DNA from: Planctomycetota bacterium
GTDB lineage: Bacteria; Planctomycetota; Brocadiia; SM23-32
Length of the DNA stretch: 7,101 bases
Direction of reading: 5' to 3'
Assembly (NCBI GenBank): GCA_018334735.1
Contig: JAGXLK010000110.1
Span: 1-7,101 of the forward strand
This document shows, one piece after another, positions 6,419-7,101 of the stretch. Under the pieces are notes generated by a model, which saw only the letters and a list, made by a program, of their open reading frames with translations, ran no database searches and had not been told where the DNA came from. A program made the translations under genes and the position numbers. Each line of letters begins with the position of its first letter. The stretch's first letter is position 1.

Positions 6419-7101
6419 ATGAACATTGAAATGATCGCAGATTACGCGTGTGAAACCGGTGAGAATCCTCTCTGGCATCCGGATGAGAAGAAGTTGTACT
6501 GGGTGGATATTCCGAATGGACGGATGTTTCGATATGATCCTCAGAGCGATGAACACGAGCCGTGCTACGAGGGCGAAGTCGTGGGAGGTTTTACCGTTCA
6601 GCAGGACGGCGCGCTGCTTTTATTTATGGCCCGCGGCGCGGTTAAGATATGGCGGGACGGGAATCTTGAAACGATTATCCCGGAAATTCCGGGAGAACGC
6701 GATTCCCGCTTCAATGATGTGATTGCGGACCCGGAAGGTCGGGTTTTCTGCGGAACGATGTCGACTGACAAGCGGAAGGGCCGGCTCTATCGCCTGGATA
6801 CGAATGGTGAGCTCAACGTTGTGGTTGAGGAGGTCGGTACCTCGAACGGGCTGGGCTTTACGCTCGATCGCAGCAAGATGTACCATACCGATACCCGAAC
6901 GGGGAGGATTTATCTCTACGATTACGACCGGGAAAGTGGAGAGATCTCGGAACGACGCACGTTTTTACAGGCACCGCAGGAATCGGGAGGTCCTGACGGA
7001 ATGACGGTCGATTCGGAAGGTTGCGTGTGGGTGGCTTTCTGGGGAGGCTCGCGGATCGCTCGCTATTCGCCCGACGGGGAAGAGTTAGAGCGGATTGATT
7101 T
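6419..7101 (+). CDS. SMP-30/gluconolactonase/LRE-family sugar lactonase, 3' truncated
   Basis: The frame runs off the window end; 227 residues are visible of a usual 290-300. The six-bladed beta-propeller pattern is clear, and the metal ligands of SMP-30 are all in place: E15 in GENPLW, N143 in TSNGLGF and D193 in GPDGM. The substrate-side R97 and N99 in RFNDV, followed by DPEGRVFCGTM (104-114), also match. The family hydrolyses aldono-lactones to aldonic acids using a divalent metal; D-gluconolactone, L-arabinono-lactone and L-fuconolactone are known substrates. There is no signal peptide, so it is cytoplasmic. It would open the lactone produced by an unseen sugar dehydrogenase, linking the upstream sulfatases and kinases to oxidative sugar breakdown. 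The ATG at 6419 is the first in frame near the core and is 40 bases after the previous stop; a TTG at 6398 in the same frame is an alternative start. No strong Shine-Dalgarno is visible. Confidence 0.93.
   Translation, partial: MNIEMIADYACETGENPLWHPDEKKLYWVDIPNGRMFRYDPQSDEHEPCYEGEVVGGFTVQQDGALLLFMARGAVKIWRDGNLETIIPEIPGERDSRFNDVIADPEGRVFCGTMSTDKRKGRLYRLDTNGELNVVVEEVGTSNGLGFTLDRSKMYHTDTRTGRIYLYDYDRESGEISERRTFLQAPQESGGPDGMTVDSEGCVWVAFWGGSRIARYSPDGEELERID

Noticed and set aside
5959..6426. Antisense open frame (155 codons) spanning the end of the APH-fold kinase
   Set aside because: It overlaps the catalytic-loop coding region of a well-supported gene and shows no family motif or ribosome-binding site.
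1..7101. CRISPR arrays, tRNA or rRNA genes, insertion sequences, direct repeats
   Set aside because: None was seen on reading; coding density is near complete and no repeated unit or transposase motif appears.

Overview
The window is a tightly packed bacterial gene cluster. Five complete or partial upstream genes and one truncated downstream gene all lie on the + strand, separated by 39 to 77 bases, with no convincing terminator between them. This looks like one transcription unit, or part of a longer one. Base composition is moderate (slightly GC-rich by eye) and Shine-Dalgarno sites precede some genes but not all. No ribosomal or other phylogenetic marker is present. A concentration of sulfatases next to orphan sugar kinases and an SMP-30-type lactonase recalls uncultured sulfatase-rich bacteria (Planctomycetota/Verrucomicrobiota/Lentisphaerota, Poribacteria, Latescibacterota). 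That placement is only an impression.

Layout: 1-735 is the C-terminal half of a type I sulfatase, cut by the window edge. 775-2238 is a complete sulfatase with a Cys-type formylglycine signature. 2295-3806 is a long galactokinase-like GHMP kinase with a substituted sugar-binding motif. 3884-5332 is a third sulfatase of a different subfamily, lacking the usual sulfate-contacting lysines. 5407-6378 is an APH-fold small-molecule kinase. 6419 to the window end is an SMP-30/gluconolactonase-type lactonase, cut by the window edge. The gaps hold only ribosome-binding sites and one weak promoter candidate.

Working model (inference): the locus handles a sulfated sugar or other small sulfate ester. 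The sulfatases remove sulfate groups, one or both kinases phosphorylate the freed sugar or a related alcohol, and the SMP-30 protein opens a sugar lactone made by a dehydrogenase encoded elsewhere. Both sulfatases with visible N-termini start almost directly at the catalytic core and have no signal peptide. Desulfation therefore probably happens in the cytoplasm on an imported small molecule, unlike the usual secreted polysaccharide sulfatases. The two kinases belong to unrelated folds and both have undefined substrates, which is the least explained part of the system. Everything beyond family assignment is hypothesis.
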